A DNA stretch of 64,000 nucleotides from Pogonophryne albipinna (Eukaryota > Chordata > Actinopteri > Perciformes > Artedidraconidae): positions 6,913,959-6,977,958 of the forward strand of contig CM053246.1 in assembly GCA_028583405.1 (NCBI GenBank). The letters are read 5' to 3'. Positions 11,208-22,424 of this stretch are shown in pieces. The notes under the pieces were generated by a model. That model was not told where the DNA came from, ran no database searches, and saw only the letters and a list, made by a program, of their open reading frames with translations. The translations under genes and the position numbers were made by a program. Position 1 is the first letter of the stretch; every line of letters begins with the position of its first letter.

Positions 11208-12692
11208 TTAATTTTCCTCTTGGATGTTCTTCTTGACCCTCAGAGAAAGAGGAGATGCTGAGTCGTGTCTTTCAGGCATGTCCTTTCCTAACAAAAATGA
11301 CAGGAAACATAAAACATATTATTGCAGAACAAGTGTGTTATTTATGAAAGAGGTGTGTTTGTGTGTTTAGGGGCTGTAGATATAATTATTTTTTAATTGT
11401 AATCAGATTATGAATGAACAGTATGAAATTCATCAACATTGAAATATATTTTATTATCAAAATAATATTTAACTGTTACAAAACGTAGTGCAACTGTAGA
11501 AGCTTGCTCTGTTGTCTCACTGAAAGAATAACTTTTACCACGTTTTTACAGACAATATTGAGAGATAAATAGTAGCAGTTCTTCACACTCTTCAATACAT
11601 TAAATTAGAAAGTTGACAAAATCATATTGCTTGTTAACATCTAAATGTAACCTTTTCCATGGAAAAAACCCTCAACTTCACTGATGTGTAGATGATCTAG
11701 TATTTAGTATTGTTTAATGGAATGTATATCAGTGTATTAAAGTCAATACTCCATTTATTTAAACCAATATCTTTCTTGATTCTTTGTACAGTATGAAAAA
11801 AAGAGTCTTTGTACCTGTGCTGAAGTTCACTGCTGTGAGGAGTCCAGTTCTGTCTCTCACTCTCTGGTCCAGCCTGTCTGCATCACCTGGACACCTTAAA
11901 CAAACAGAGATATATATATATATATATATATATGTAAAGTACCATGTGTACAAACAATATAACTGATTCTCTTCTGTTGAACATGTTGGATTGTGTATTG
12001 TCCGAGTCAGGGTCCTTTTTATTTTACTGTAACTTTGGAAGTTGTGTTACCAATGCTTACTGTTTATTTGATACCCATTTGGTAATGCAATTAATAAAAA
12101 CAACAAGGTTTGGGTTCGTTCTTCAGATATGACTCACGTTAACGTGTAAGCTCAATAATGAACTCCAGCTCAACCAACCATATTGTAATATCTAAGTAAT
12201 CATCTTGAAATATGACATTAATAATTGTAATATAAACACATCTTATTGTGAGGTTGATTTCACATACACGACTTCGACGTTAGCTAAATAGAAAATAGCA
12301 TGGATAATTTACAAAGGCTTTAAAAACACAGCAGGAGCCCAAGACAATTGTAAAACTTGAAGCACAGTTCAATTGGTTTTATTTTCATAAACGGTTATCA
12401 ACAGTTAGTGCCAAAGCAGTAGGCTATAATATATTAATTACTGCTGTAGACTACAACCACTACTTGTTTAGCTAGCATAAACTCAACAAAGCTATCGATA
12501 GCTGGCTAACTGACGTTATTTTTGCTGCTAAACTGCACGATATAAAACTGTGGTCTTCAAAGCGGATTTAATCCTCAATCACAATAATAATATTCAAAGT
12601 AATACTGGGCAAGTAATGGGCAAAATTTACCGTTGATTGATGCGCCATGTCAGCGGACTGGTAGCGACACGAACCGTTAGCCCCGCAGTCAT
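11208..12692 (-). CDS. Putative three-exon gene, right-arm first exon (12692-12631, 11894-11815, 11287-11208)
   Basis: The right arm repeats the first exon of the left arm: ATG at 12692, frame MTAGLTVRVATSPLTWRINQ, donor ACG|GTAAAT. An 80-nt exon follows with AAG acceptor and CAG|GTAC donor, joining in phase as R|CPGDADRLDQRVRDRTG... A third exon after TTGTTAG joins in phase as G|KDMPERHDSASPLSL... and ends with TAA at 11210-11208. The total is 73 residues. Three exons keep one frame through two junctions, which is unlikely by chance, but the product is unrecognised and no transcript is known. The fifth donor base is A here and G in the left arm. Confidence 0.4.
11910..11933. repeat. (AT)n run
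   Basis: About 12 AT units. On the minus strand it lies just upstream of the acceptor of the 80-nt exon. Confidence 0.9.
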
Positions 12693-13258
12693 CCGGTTCG
12701 ACCTGACTGTGGCTGTGACTGTGTGACTGACCCGACCCTCGTCGTTCTGATAGCTCCGCCCCTTCGCTCCAACCCCCCTCCCTCCCCCCACATCTACAGG
12801 TGAAAATTACTTTTGCCACACATTTATCGCAAGAAGTGTAGCAAAAGTCAAGGCCGCAGATTCGTCGATTTATACTGCCACAGAGCAGATTCGTCAAGTT
12901 GTAATGACTGATTTGAGAGGTTGTAATAACCAAGTTGCAGTTGTAATGGAAAATATATTTTAAAAATATGTATTTTTCTGCAAGTGAACATTTCATCACG
13001 AAGTTCATTTTTTTCCTACAAGCTACAAAACTTCTTCTGTGACTTCAAATTTGGTTCACAGTTACGTGGATATTTTTCACAAGAGTACATTTGGTTCACA
13101 GTTACGTGGATATTTTATACAAGTGTACATTTGGTTCACAGTTATGTGGATATTTTATACAAGTGTAAATGTATGCACACAAGCTCAGATTTTTTTTCTG
13201 CAAGTGCTCACATCAGATTTTACACGCTCTCGCATTTTGCACCATATCTACCTTCATA
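12284..13258 (-). repeat. Right arm of long inverted repeat
   Basis: Reverse complement of 8624-9553. It carries three copies of the 38-bp unit (13050-13170) against two in the left arm, which accounts for part of the length difference. Its first-exon ATG and donor are preserved. Confidence 0.93.
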
Positions 13259-13320
13259 CAGAACTTTATCCTTACATTTTACATTCACTCAGTTATAATG
13301 TGGTAGTTATATGTAGTTTG

Positions 13321-13881
13321 CAGTGTTTCCGCCAGACCAGGGCTGAGAGGGCGTCCACCCCGAGAGCGGGGGGGTGGGGGGGGGTGCTTGAATTTTGACT
13401 TGAGCCGTCCCTTATAGATACTGTCTTTTTACCTTAGTGAGCCGGATCATTTGGCTCTGTTCTCTTAAAGCGCCGTCTGTTTCGGCTCCCAAACGGCGCT
13501 TCGTGTTACCACAGTTTACCACGGAGCCTCAGTTTCGCCGCTGCAAGGCTCCGGTGCTCGCAGCTCACGCGCGTGCTCCACTAACTAGCACCGCTCATCA
13601 CGTCCAAATCGCGCACGTTCCGTGTTGTCCTGTAGCAGGCACCGCCGATGTCGGGGAAACGATCTTCAATACTCCGAAAAATAATCCCACCAGACTCCTT
13701 TGCCCCTCCAACAGAGGGATGTCCTTGTCCTTTTTCCTTTTCGTCATTTTCAAGAGAAGAAACTCTCGATCTTCTCTCGAATTATTAATATTTTTGGACG
13801 CCCTCGGCTCGAGTTCAGAGCGTCCTGAGCTGAATAAGAGCGTCAAATGACGGCAAGACGCCCCCCCTGGCGGAAACGCTG
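13321..13881. mobile_element. hAT MITE, TSD GTAGTTTG
   Basis: The ends are CAGTGTTTCCGCCAG and CTGGCGGAAACGCTG. The flanks GTAGTTTG (13313-13320, 13882-13889) are identical. It is GC-rich inside, and the open frames across it on both strands are incidental. Confidence 0.93.
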
Positions 13882-14275
13882 GTAGTTTGCTTTAAATTAT
13901 TATTGATCACATTATATAGTACATATTTCTTAATTTAAACTCCAGTATATATGAATATGTTTGGTGTGTTTTTTAGGTATATTTGTTATTGACAGAGTAA
14001 ACGCTTTTATTTTGAACGCAGTTTTTACAGGCCTCTACCGTAATGCATAGGATATTCGCGCACCGCAATACAACGTGCGGGCTGGCTTGACTGTTTTTTC
14101 CGAAGTGGGGGCTGGCTTGACCACAGTCTGTAGTGTTTACCCAGTGTTTCCTGACATGAAATGTTTTATTTCACGTTGCTATGTGTTTTTAACGTATATT
14201 AAAAAACGGGGACATTTCCGGGGACAGTTTCAACCGGGGACAGGGCAATACAAACGGGGACGTCTGGTCACCCTA

Positions 14276-14341
14276 TGTTAAGATTCCATGGAATATAACA
14301 AAAAGGATTTCTGAAATAAATTACATATTCCACCTTTTTAA
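14276..14341. mobile_element. TTAA-type MITE, right part
   Basis: Resumes after the insertion with TTCCATGGAATATAACA, as in the complete copy at 54839-55241, and ends at TTAA (14338-14341). The last 30 bases are diverged. Confidence 0.75.
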
Positions 14342-16432
14342 AAGGCAAAGAAAGCGGAGGAATCGGCACAAGAGACATGTATCACAGAACATTGGACATC
14401 AGTAAAAAACATCACTTTCTTGGTATAAGGACGAAACTGCACTTGTTATTCAGGTGTGGTGAAAACAGAGAAAAGGCATTTTGTTGAACCATGCGTTTTT
14501 TTAAATTAATTTTGTTAAAGTTGCACAGGAGTGGGCAAGAGCGGACAGGGTCACTGTAGGAACAGATAGTGCTTGCAATAGGATAGCAGCAGAGATAATA
14601 TGCCTTGTCTGTGTTAGACCAGTGGTTCTCAACTGGTGGGTCGCGACCCACTTTTGGGTCGTGGACCCGGTTCGAGTGGGTCGCAGATGTGAGTGAAGAG
14701 AAAAAAAGTATTTCTTTACTTTTATTTTAAAGGCACGATTTTCTAACAATGTGCGTTGGACTGGAAGTACCAGAGATCAAAGAATCTCCTGGGGAAGTCT
14801 GAGAATCCCCCCAGACCCCCCTTCTGCGGTTGGGTTTTCAGCATGTGTTATACAGTTCAGCTTTGATTCCATTATCTCATTAAACCTTACTTTAGTTCTG
14901 TGAAGGGATATGAGGGATATATGCACTGTACTTCACTTTAATTAATATTGTATGCTGAAAAGCGTATGTATTACAGCATGATTTTTTTGTTGAATAGATT
15001 TGAGTGGTTCAAATTTCGGGTCGCGATTTATTGACAAAGGAAAAAGTGGGTCCCGAGGCCTGACCAGTTGAGAACCACTGTGTTAGACAGAGGGAAATCA
15101 CAGCGGCTTTCTGTGTCAACGGCTTTGTTGTAGCTTTAGCCAAGTGTAAGAAAATGGTCGACTTCATGCCAAAAATTCCGAAATCATGTTATAATAAAAA
15201 TAAAAAGCCTTCTGATTTCTCTTACTAATTTCTCATGCATTTCTTTATTACAACACCACACATGTTTGAGTTATTGTTTTAAAGTAGTATTTAAACTTGA
15301 GATTGATCATTACAAATCACAGATTATTATTGTGATTAATGCAATAACATTTGTAATTCAATTGACAGCACTACAAATTACAGAGAACAACAACATAGTA
15401 TGTTAATACATTTTAGACTGTCAGTCCTTCTACCAAATTTTTTTTTCTTACTTTTACAAAGGTAATTTTATTTATGGTTTGCGGAGTCTTGGTTTTACTA
15501 ACGGCCACACATGTAGAGGTCAACAGTTGTCAGCTTTTCAAGAATTAGGTCTGCATTTATTCATTATCTATGTGACTACTGCTCAACCCAGATAATAACA
15601 AAAGCACTACAGATGGCAAGATGTTTTGCCTCTTATAAGAACAACTTGACAGATACTGAACATTTTCAGTACGTTTCAAAAAAGCTAATAGCAGAAGGTA
15701 AGATAGCAGTAAAACGTGTTTTTAAAAGGCAGAGAAACATTACAAGGCTACATTTGTTCTACCTGACGCAGTCATTACATGGCGTCAGGTCTTTTATTGC
15801 ATTCCTGACTTTTCAAATACTTCTGTGATAAAACAAAATGACAACAGTTTTTCAAACTCAAATGACAATAATTTAAACTTCACCCCAGATTTAAAAAACG
15901 GACAAAAAATCGAACAGTAAAGTTTGAATGCCCATCTGATAAAGTGGCTTGCATAAATTGCCAATTTAGTGTGATCAAGATTTTGTGGTATCGACAAGTT
16001 TGTTTTATTTTTGGTAACAAAAAATGCCAAGATTATGTTTGTGGTATTTTAGAAACAATATCACTATTACAAATGTAGTTAAGCAGAGAGCACTGTCAAG
16101 TAATTTTCCACGTCCAAGAAAAGATAATATGCAGTGAGCCAGTCCTTATAGCGAAAAGAACCCTGCCATATTGTCCTGCCTATTACACAGCTTCTGATTA
16201 AATAAATCAATACATTGACATAGCACATTTCTGCCTCCTAATTGTCCAGGTCTGTTCACATTTTCTCTCCCATTAATAAGCCTTCAAACATGACCAGAGC
16301 CCATACTATGGATGGGTATCGTTACGATTTTAACGGTACTACTACTCTTACCGATACTGCTTATCAATCTTATTTTATGTATAGAGTGGATTCTGGGCTC
16401 CTAGCACACATAACATCCCTGCAGTAAGTAAC
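14342..16432. other. ect2 intron between elements
   Basis: Apart from the MITE at 14620-15080 no gene is seen. Bases 15300-15375 resemble a decayed hAT end of the GATTAATGCAATAAC / TTGACAGCAC type. Bases 16309-16370 (GGATGGGTATCGTTACG) are the end of a repeat whose opposite end type occurs near 28225. Confidence 0.5.
14620..15080. mobile_element. hAT MITE, TSD TGTTAGAC
   Basis: The ends CAGTGGTTCTCAACTGG and CCAGTTGAGAACCACTG are inverted. The flanks TGTTAGAC (14612-14619, 15081-15088) are identical and fit nnnTAnnn. GGGTCGCGA motifs recur near both ends. Confidence 0.95.
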
Positions 16433-17573
16433 TGATGCCCCTTTCACACCAACGCGTTTTCAGCTCCGGCTCGGAGCTGGAGCCTGAAAAGTGCCGGTTT
16501 TTCCTGTTCACACCGCAGCGGCGCTGCCTCTTAGCTCCGGAATCCGGTTCACTTCCAGCTCCAAAAAATTGTCGGTCTAGAGGCAAGAGCTTCGGAGCTA
16601 AGAGGTGGCGTCGCTTACGTCTCTCGTGCGTCGAGGCGTGCAGGAAACTAAACCCACCTCCCCTGAACATGGGTCGACTGTCATGCCTGCCTACAAGCAG
16701 TAGTGCTTATAAACACACTTTATAAAGTCAGGCAACACTAACCAGGCTTCGTGTGATTCTGTTTATTTGTACCTAACTTTGACCATCCGTTCACTGTTAT
16801 TGATCATTGTGGAGAGAGGCAGACGTTTTGTTTTGTATTATAGCAGCTATCGGATGGAATCAATACATGGGCTGCACAGGTTGTCGTGTCCGACTATCAC
16901 AAGTAGAATCATAATAAAAATACGCCGGTAAAATGTGCCTGTAGAAAACGGTTTATGCCACAATAGGATAGCTATAGCAAGTAGTCAGTTTAGCTTCGGT
17001 TGCTATGCTAACATCACCCATTTTATACCAGAGAAACTTTCATAACAGCATTGTGATGCCAAACAGCGTCAATTCAGACTGACACACATTCACTTAAGGG
17101 GAACTGGGGATATGTATCAGCTGCTTGTGTGAGTCGGACAGTGAATACTTTAGAGCGGCCGCTGCAGTGTGAGCTAACCGGGAGCTAACGGGAGAATAAA
17201 CTCCCGTGGAAGAGCAGCCAACACTGCAGCGGTCGGTAAATGCCGCAGAAACACATTAATAAACAATGAACCACGGCACTCTGGAGAAAAGCATAAGGTT
17301 GGAGAAGTCGTTATTTAATTTAATCTGGCTTCGTGTGATTAAAAGCAACACGATCATCGACCCGACGCAGTTGTTGTTGTTGTTGTTGTGAGCGCCGTAA
17401 CATCGTTGGGGAGCAAATCAGCGATGTAAACGGTGACGTCATGACGCGGCAGCACCAGTTGGGCTCTGGGCGGTGTGAACAGAGCGGGAGCTGAAAAGGG
17501 AAACCGGAGCTGAACCAGAAAAGCTCTAGCTCGGAGCTAGAAAGGGAAAAGCGCTGGTGTGAAAGCCGCATTA
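16433..17573. mobile_element. Non-autonomous DNA element with CTTTCACACC ends
   Basis: Inverted ends share ATGC..CTTTCACACCA.CGC, followed inside by AGCTCCG-rich inverted blocks (16465-16490 and 17510-17545). No convincing target duplication, so the outer limits are approximate. A short GTT run occurs at 17370-17388. The ends recall the Harbinger-like element at 214-1783. Confidence 0.6.
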
Positions 17574-17919
17574 GTAGATGTACTAAAGTACTGTCAGGGC
17601 TCGACATTATAAATGGCCCGCTGGCCCGGACGCACTATTTAGATATCCCGGGCCAGCATAACGTACTTTCCACTTGCCCGCTCGGGCCACTAAAAATATT
17701 GCTTTAAAACAATTGTCCTGTGGTATTGGTATTTTGACTAGCAATTTAGTTAAATTGTTTCGTTTATCAACGCTACAACATAGCGTTTCGTGAGTCGGTT
17801 GTCGTTGTTGGGTGAAAAGCAAACCGCTGTTTGCTGCCGAGCGCAGCGCGAGCAGGCTCCTGTGAGCGGGAGAGCGCTCCTTCACTACAGACTATCGCGC
17901 CACCTAACCATTCGCCAAA

Positions 17920-18057
17920 ATGTTTTTGATACCAGCGGTAACCGGCCAAGCGCCGGGCAAAAAACAATCTTCAAATAAAAGAAAGTCACCGGAGGAGTTA
18001 AAGGAGAGTGACAGGGAGTATGAGAAGAAGAGGGAGAGAAAGTTTCAGCCAGCTTGA
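17920..18057 (+). pseudogene. hAT transposase N-terminal relic (45 codons)
   Basis: An ATG at 17920 begins MFLIPAVTGQAPGKKQ and runs through a basic stretch, DREYEKKRERKFQPA, to TGA at 18055-18057. A KRKFQ.SWL-like motif close to the start is seen in ZNF862-like hAT transposases. Nothing of the catalytic domain remains. Confidence 0.5.
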
Positions 18058-18080
18058 TCGATGGAGTTGGCTTCTTGGTT

Positions 18081-18316
18081 CAGTGACGCGTCCTAAAACC
18101 CTTTTATAATCTATCGATTAGATTTATGATTCGAAAATTATAAAAGTAGGGTAGACATGCGGAGATTATCCGGCTGAACAAAACGTGCATTTATCAAACA
18201 GGTTTGTTTTCCACAGACCTTATTTCCAGCTATTTTCCAAAACCCTGTGGAGAAATCCCATTGCTTTTGGTCGAGGGAACCAGCAGCTTACTTCCTGGTT
18301 TTAGGACGCGTCACTG
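18081..18316. mobile_element. Small MITE with perfect 20-bp terminal inverted repeats
   Basis: CAGTGACGCGTCCTAAAACC at 18081-18100 is the exact reverse complement of 18297-18316. The length is 236 bp. No 8-bp duplication is seen at the flanks, so it may be part of the host element or have lost its TSD. Confidence 0.6.
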
Positions 18317-18529
18317 GCTGCACCTCTCAATATGATGCCAATATAAACAAGGTCTTCTGTCGGCTCTGTACATCAATGCCGACCTATGCTGACAAGTAAG
18401 TGAAGAGTAGACAATGTAAAGGTATTGGCGAAATGTTCCAGCAGTTTAGGGTAATTATTATTATCCTAAATTGTATTGTATTATTGTAAAGTATTATCTC
18501 TTCGATTTACACACGGCATCTATTGCACG

Positions 18530-18818
18530 TCTGTCCGTCCTGGGAGAGGGATCCCTCCTCTGTTGCTCTCCCTGAGGTTTCTTCAATTTTTTCCCCTTAA
18601 ACTGTGGGTTTTCTCTGGAAGTTTTTCCTTGTACGATGTGAGGGTCTAAGGATAGAGGGTGTCGTTTTTCTCATACTGATATTCTGAACAATCTGTGCTG
18701 TTGTATTTGCTGTAAAGTGTCTCTACTGCAGGCTATTTTTATTATATGTACAGCACTTTGGCTCGACCAAAAATCGTTTATAAATGTGCTATATAAATAA
18801 AACTTGATTTGATAATGA
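18530..18818 (+). mobile_element. LINE/SINE-type 3' tail (teleost interspersed repeat)
   Basis: Contains GGGATCCCTCCTCTGTTGCT, TTTTTCCTTGTACGATGTGA and the end GCTATATAAATAAAACTTGA followed by TTGAT repeats. This is a common fish repeat that I associate with L2-type LINE 3' ends and the SINEs that borrow them. The family is assigned from memory. Confidence 0.55.
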
Positions 18819-19191
18819 ACGTTCTAATCAAATTTATTACATAGCCATTACATGTCTAACTCCTAATGACAGGAAGGCAGAAAGTGCATTATACAAATAA
18901 TAATACTCATAATAATAGCAGACATTTTTTAACAATGACCACAATATCATTATTTGAATAAACCAAATATGAACAATTGAGGAAAATGAGGAAAAACTGA
19001 TGATTCAAATGTTGTAGTACAAGTAGTAATGTAGTTAGTGCATAAATTACTATTGCAACAAATGTGTTAATTTTCTTCATTATAAGTCTATTTTATTTGG
19101 ACGAATGCTCCGGGCCAGTGGTTACAATGGTGGGGCCAGTGATAATACAATTCCACAGGCCCGGAATTAATTAATGTCTACCCCTGACTGT

Positions 19192-19675
19192 GCTTAAGTA
19201 CATTTTGGGATACTTGTACGTTACTGAAGTATTTCAAGTTTTGCTACTTTGAACTTCGACTCCACTACAATTCAGAGGTAAATATGGTACGTGTATTCGT
19301 TTATGGTACTATATTTATTTAATACCTTTGCAGATTTGGATTACTGATGTGAAATATAATCAAGTGTTAAATCAGACTTTAGTTCCACCTGGAGTAAATT
19401 CACAAGCTACCCTGCAGTATGCAAAGTCATTCAAACTAGCTGCACCTTTACCAGCTTTGATAACACTTTAATGATCAATCATTATAAAAAATATCATATA
19501 TATTATTCTGAAATGGACCAATCTGCACAATGACTACTTTGATGCTGATACTTTTGTACTTTTACTTGAGTAACATTTTGAATGCAGGACTTTTAATTCT
19601 AACAGAGTATTCCTACACTCTGGTACTTCTATATCACTCAAGTACAAGATCTGAGTACTGCTCCCACCTTACACG
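19192..19675 (-). repeat. AGTACT-rich interspersed repeat
   Basis: Rich in AAGTAC and GTACTT steps, ending AGTACTGCTCCCACCTT. A second partial copy in the other orientation is at 21184-21320 inside the hAT element. Part of the copy continues on the other side of the hAT5 insertion (17574-17594). Confidence 0.65.
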
Positions 19676-19972
19676 TAATTGGGCCTACAGAGCTTCAAGT
19701 TATGGCAGTCGCAAACTGGTCATTTCTCTCCCCCGCACACGCAGAGAGAGATCGCTCTTATGGAGTGAAGAGAGCGGAAATAATGACATTATAAATTGGT
19801 TGGACAAAATGGGCAAGATAACGTTTATGTCGAAATAATAAATATATTTATTTTTAATTGCTCCAGTCCAGTACCGATAACATGAGAGCTTATAGACACC
19901 ACGATCTTTAAAGAAGTAGCCCCAGGGCCCACTTAATACCGGGTTTAGTTACCAGTCCCTAGCCCAAACCGT

Positions 19973-20148
19973 GGCCGTTTCTCAATGTCGAGTAAACCTG
20001 CTGCAGAGCCACTATTTCAAGTATACTACGTCATCGAGTGGCGCCGAAGGAATGCATGTTAAATGCCCAGCATGCGGTGCCACTCGATGACGTAGTATAC
20101 TTGAAATAGTTGCTCTGCAGTAGGTTTACTCGACATTGAGAAACGGCC
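19973..20148. mobile_element. Fold-back MITE (long hairpin)
   Basis: The two halves are near-perfect inverted repeats of about 75 bp around a short centre containing GCATG. The ends are GGCCGTTTCTCAATGTCGAG and its complement. The inner arms carry CTACGTCATCGAGTGG.C. No clear target duplication. It can form a stable cruciform or RNA hairpin. Confidence 0.88.
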
Positions 20149-20149
20149 C

Positions 20150-20360
20150 ATGTTCCCTTTGGTTTATACTTCCTGTCTGTCTTCTTCTGCCGTTCCCTTT
20201 GGTGTTCACTTCCTGTCTGTTGTCTTCTTTTGTTCGCTTTAGTGTTTAAGTCCTGTTTGTCTTCTTCTGCTGTTCCCTTTAGCTTTCACTTCCTGTCTAT
20301 CTTCCTCTGCTGTTTACTTCCTGTCTGTCTTCTGATGTTTCATTTAGTGTTTGCTTCCGG
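20150..20360 (+). repeat. Degenerate 40-bp tandem repeat, about five units
   Basis: Units centre on CACTTCCTGTCTGTCTTCTT and TGTTCCCTTTAG. One or two units plus the same downstream sequence recur at 32540-32740, beyond the end of ect2. Confidence 0.75.
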
Positions 20361-20567
20361 TTTGTTTTGTAACCCGTTGACTTTTCTTTCACTGTATTCT
20401 TGTTCTTCTCTTTTTCTTTACCTTGCTTAAGACGGTTTAGCCAGCATAAATACAACGTTTTGTGTTCTTCACAAATATAAAAAAATTAATATTCAAAAAG
20501 TATCCCAGTTTTGGCCACAACTGATGGTTAATTGATCTAAATGGACAAATTGACCATCAGAATCCAG

Positions 20568-21826
20568 CAGAGGTGTGGACTCGAGTCACATGACTTGGAC
20601 TCGAGTCAGACTCGAGTCACCAATTTGATGACTTGAGACTCGACTTGACAAAATCACAAAACACTTGCGACTCGACTTGGACTTGAACACCAATGACTCG
20701 GGACTTGACTTGGACTTGAGCCTTCTGACTTGAGGTGACTTGATCATTTAATTCAGAGGTCTCCAACACGCCGATCGCGAGCTGCCGCTAGAAGAGAAGA
20801 CTCCCGTCGGGGAGAGCAGAATCTTCAGCCGCTCCTACTCTTGCTGAGAATCCTTGCAGGCAGGGGCGGGACTTTGTTTAGCTGGGCCACCATGCGGCCA
20901 ATCATATGCGAGGACACACTAGGATCATACCATTATGTGAAAGAAGGGTGGGGGGCAAAGCAGGTGTAGTGGTACAGGCCAGCTGCACAGAGCGACGGGG
21001 AGACGGATTTAAATGCAAGTGCGTCGGAAAAAGTCAATAAATTAGCGAAAACCGAAAAAAGGAGCAGCATCTGGCTGCTTTTCAATGATATTGGAGAAAG
21101 CAAAGCTGAGTGCAGGATGTGTAAAATGAAAAATAATCTTTTTTGGTTACCTTTATTTTGGTAACCACTCAGGATTTACTGTCGGAGGTGGGAGAAGTTC
21201 AGATCATGTACTTGAGTACAAAAGTACCAGAGTGTAGGAATACTCGGTTACAATAAAAAGTCCTGCATTCAAAATGTTACAAGTAAAAGTACAAAAGTAT
21301 TAGCATCAAAATATAGTTAAAGTACCACCTGCAGAGGGATCTAGATGCAGGTGTTCTCTTCCACATAGAGACCGCCTGGCTGCACATTATCCCTTGCATA
21401 AAGATAGATTGTGGGTCCCTTACAACATGTTGTACACAGTGGAAATAAACATTCTGGTTACCTCAACATCAGGGATCTTATACATTAAACTCCTTCTGAA
21501 TCAAACCGTCACGGTAGCCTTACCTTACTGTTCCCTCTTAAAATAGAAAAAAACACGTTACTTTACCAGCAGAGAGAAAATTGATTATTAAATTATTAAT
21601 GTGACTAATAAAGACAAATTTGATTATTAAGTATTATTCTGTTGATCGATGTCATTACATTTGGTGAAAAACACATAATGACTTGTTTATGACTCGTTTT
21701 GTCAAAGTTTAGGACTTGGACTTGACTTGAACTTGCCCAACCTGACTTGAGACTCGACTTGGACTTGAGCGCAAAGACTTGAGACTTGACTCGGACATGC
21801 AAAACAATGACTTGGTCCCACCTCTG
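20568..21826 (+). mobile_element. hAT element, TSD GAATCCAG, with BED-finger relic
   Basis: The ends begin CAGAGGTG on both strands, and subterminal GACTTGGACTTGA repeats are abundant. The flanks GAATCCAG (20560-20567, 21827-21834) are identical. Bases 21054-21125 still read RSSIWLLFNDIGESKAECRM and then CK, the start of a BED zinc finger (W..F, C..C). A piece of the AGTACT-rich repeat is inserted at 21184-21320. It is flush with ect2: its right end lies 80 bp before exon 21906. Confidence 0.9.
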
Positions 21827-21905
21827 GAATCCAGTATTCAACTAACCCGTCGAATATTTAAATACAATACGCATTGCTAATATTCTGTGTGTATCTGTGT
21901 TCTAG

Positions 21906-22034
21906 GTGACGAGGGCGTTTTCCTTCACTAAGACCCCCAAGCGTGTGATCCAGAGGGCGTTCATGGCCAACAACACTCCTGATGAGAAAAGGCGGAGTTG
22001 TGAAAACCGCATCGGCAGCAGCGCCACTCTGGCT
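21906..22034 (+). CDS. ect2: ect2 internal exon (43 codons)
   Basis: The acceptor TTCTAG ends at 21905 and the donor GTAAGT starts at 22035; both phases are 0. It encodes VTRAFSFTKTPKRVIQRAFM followed by ANNTPDEKRRSCENRIGSSA and TLA. VTRAFSF(T/S)KTPKR is the conserved Ect2 C-terminal motif. This region follows the KKTSKK segment of the previous exon and contains basic and Ser/Thr residues targeted by mitotic kinases in the family. Confidence 0.96.
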
Positions 22035-22424
22035 GTAAGTATTTCTGTTACATGAACGATAAGACACGATGCTCTCTCATGTCCAAGTTCATAGTGATTG
22101 AAAGTCTTCTTTAATTTCCTTTTTCTTTTATGATCAACATCATAACACAATTATTAGAAGGTTTTAATCTATTCGAAGTATCTTTCCGTATATCTGTTCC
22201 TAACTTAATTTCTACTCTTTCTATCTTTGCATCTTTGAGAAACCAGGCGATTGATCACTCGGTCAATCGATGATGAACCAGCTTTTAGTGAGTCTTGGTT
22301 GTTTTGATTCGGCTTAATAAAAAGAAGGAAAAACGCTTGTGCGCTTAAGCATTTCAGGACTGTTATTTATTTGTTATTTTAGCAATTTACATCCTTTTTT
22401 TCATACTTTTCTAAATACTGTAGG

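Larger units (their letters stand above)
7809..14275. mobile_element. 6.5-kb hAT-like element with perfect 8-bp TSD TGTTAAGA
   Basis: The ends are TAAGGTGACCAGA and, in reverse complement, TAGGGTGACCAGA. The flanks TGTTAAGA (7801-7808, 14276-14283) are identical, and the host MITE resumes exactly after the right copy. Contents in order: a 165-190-bp tandem repeat (7961-8590), a long inverted repeat (8624-9553 / 12284-13258) around a putative convergent gene pair, and hAT MITEs at 9975-10462 and 13321-13881. No hAT transposase was found. The inverted-repeat unit may itself be a separate nested element. Confidence 0.8.
17595..19186 (+). mobile_element. hAT5-type element, 5-bp TSD ACTGT
   Basis: The ends are CAGGGCTCGACATTA and, in reverse complement, CAGGGGTAGACATTA. 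The flanks ACTGT (17590-17594, 19187-19191) are identical. It keeps a transposase N-terminus (17920-18057), a 236-bp inner MITE (18081-18316) and a LINE/SINE tail (18530-18818). It is inserted into an older repeat continuing from 17574 to 19192. Confidence 0.82.

Noticed and set aside
13437..13850. 137-codon frame in the MITE at 13321-13881
   Set aside because: Overlaps another long frame on the opposite strand inside a GC-rich MITE; no homology recognised.
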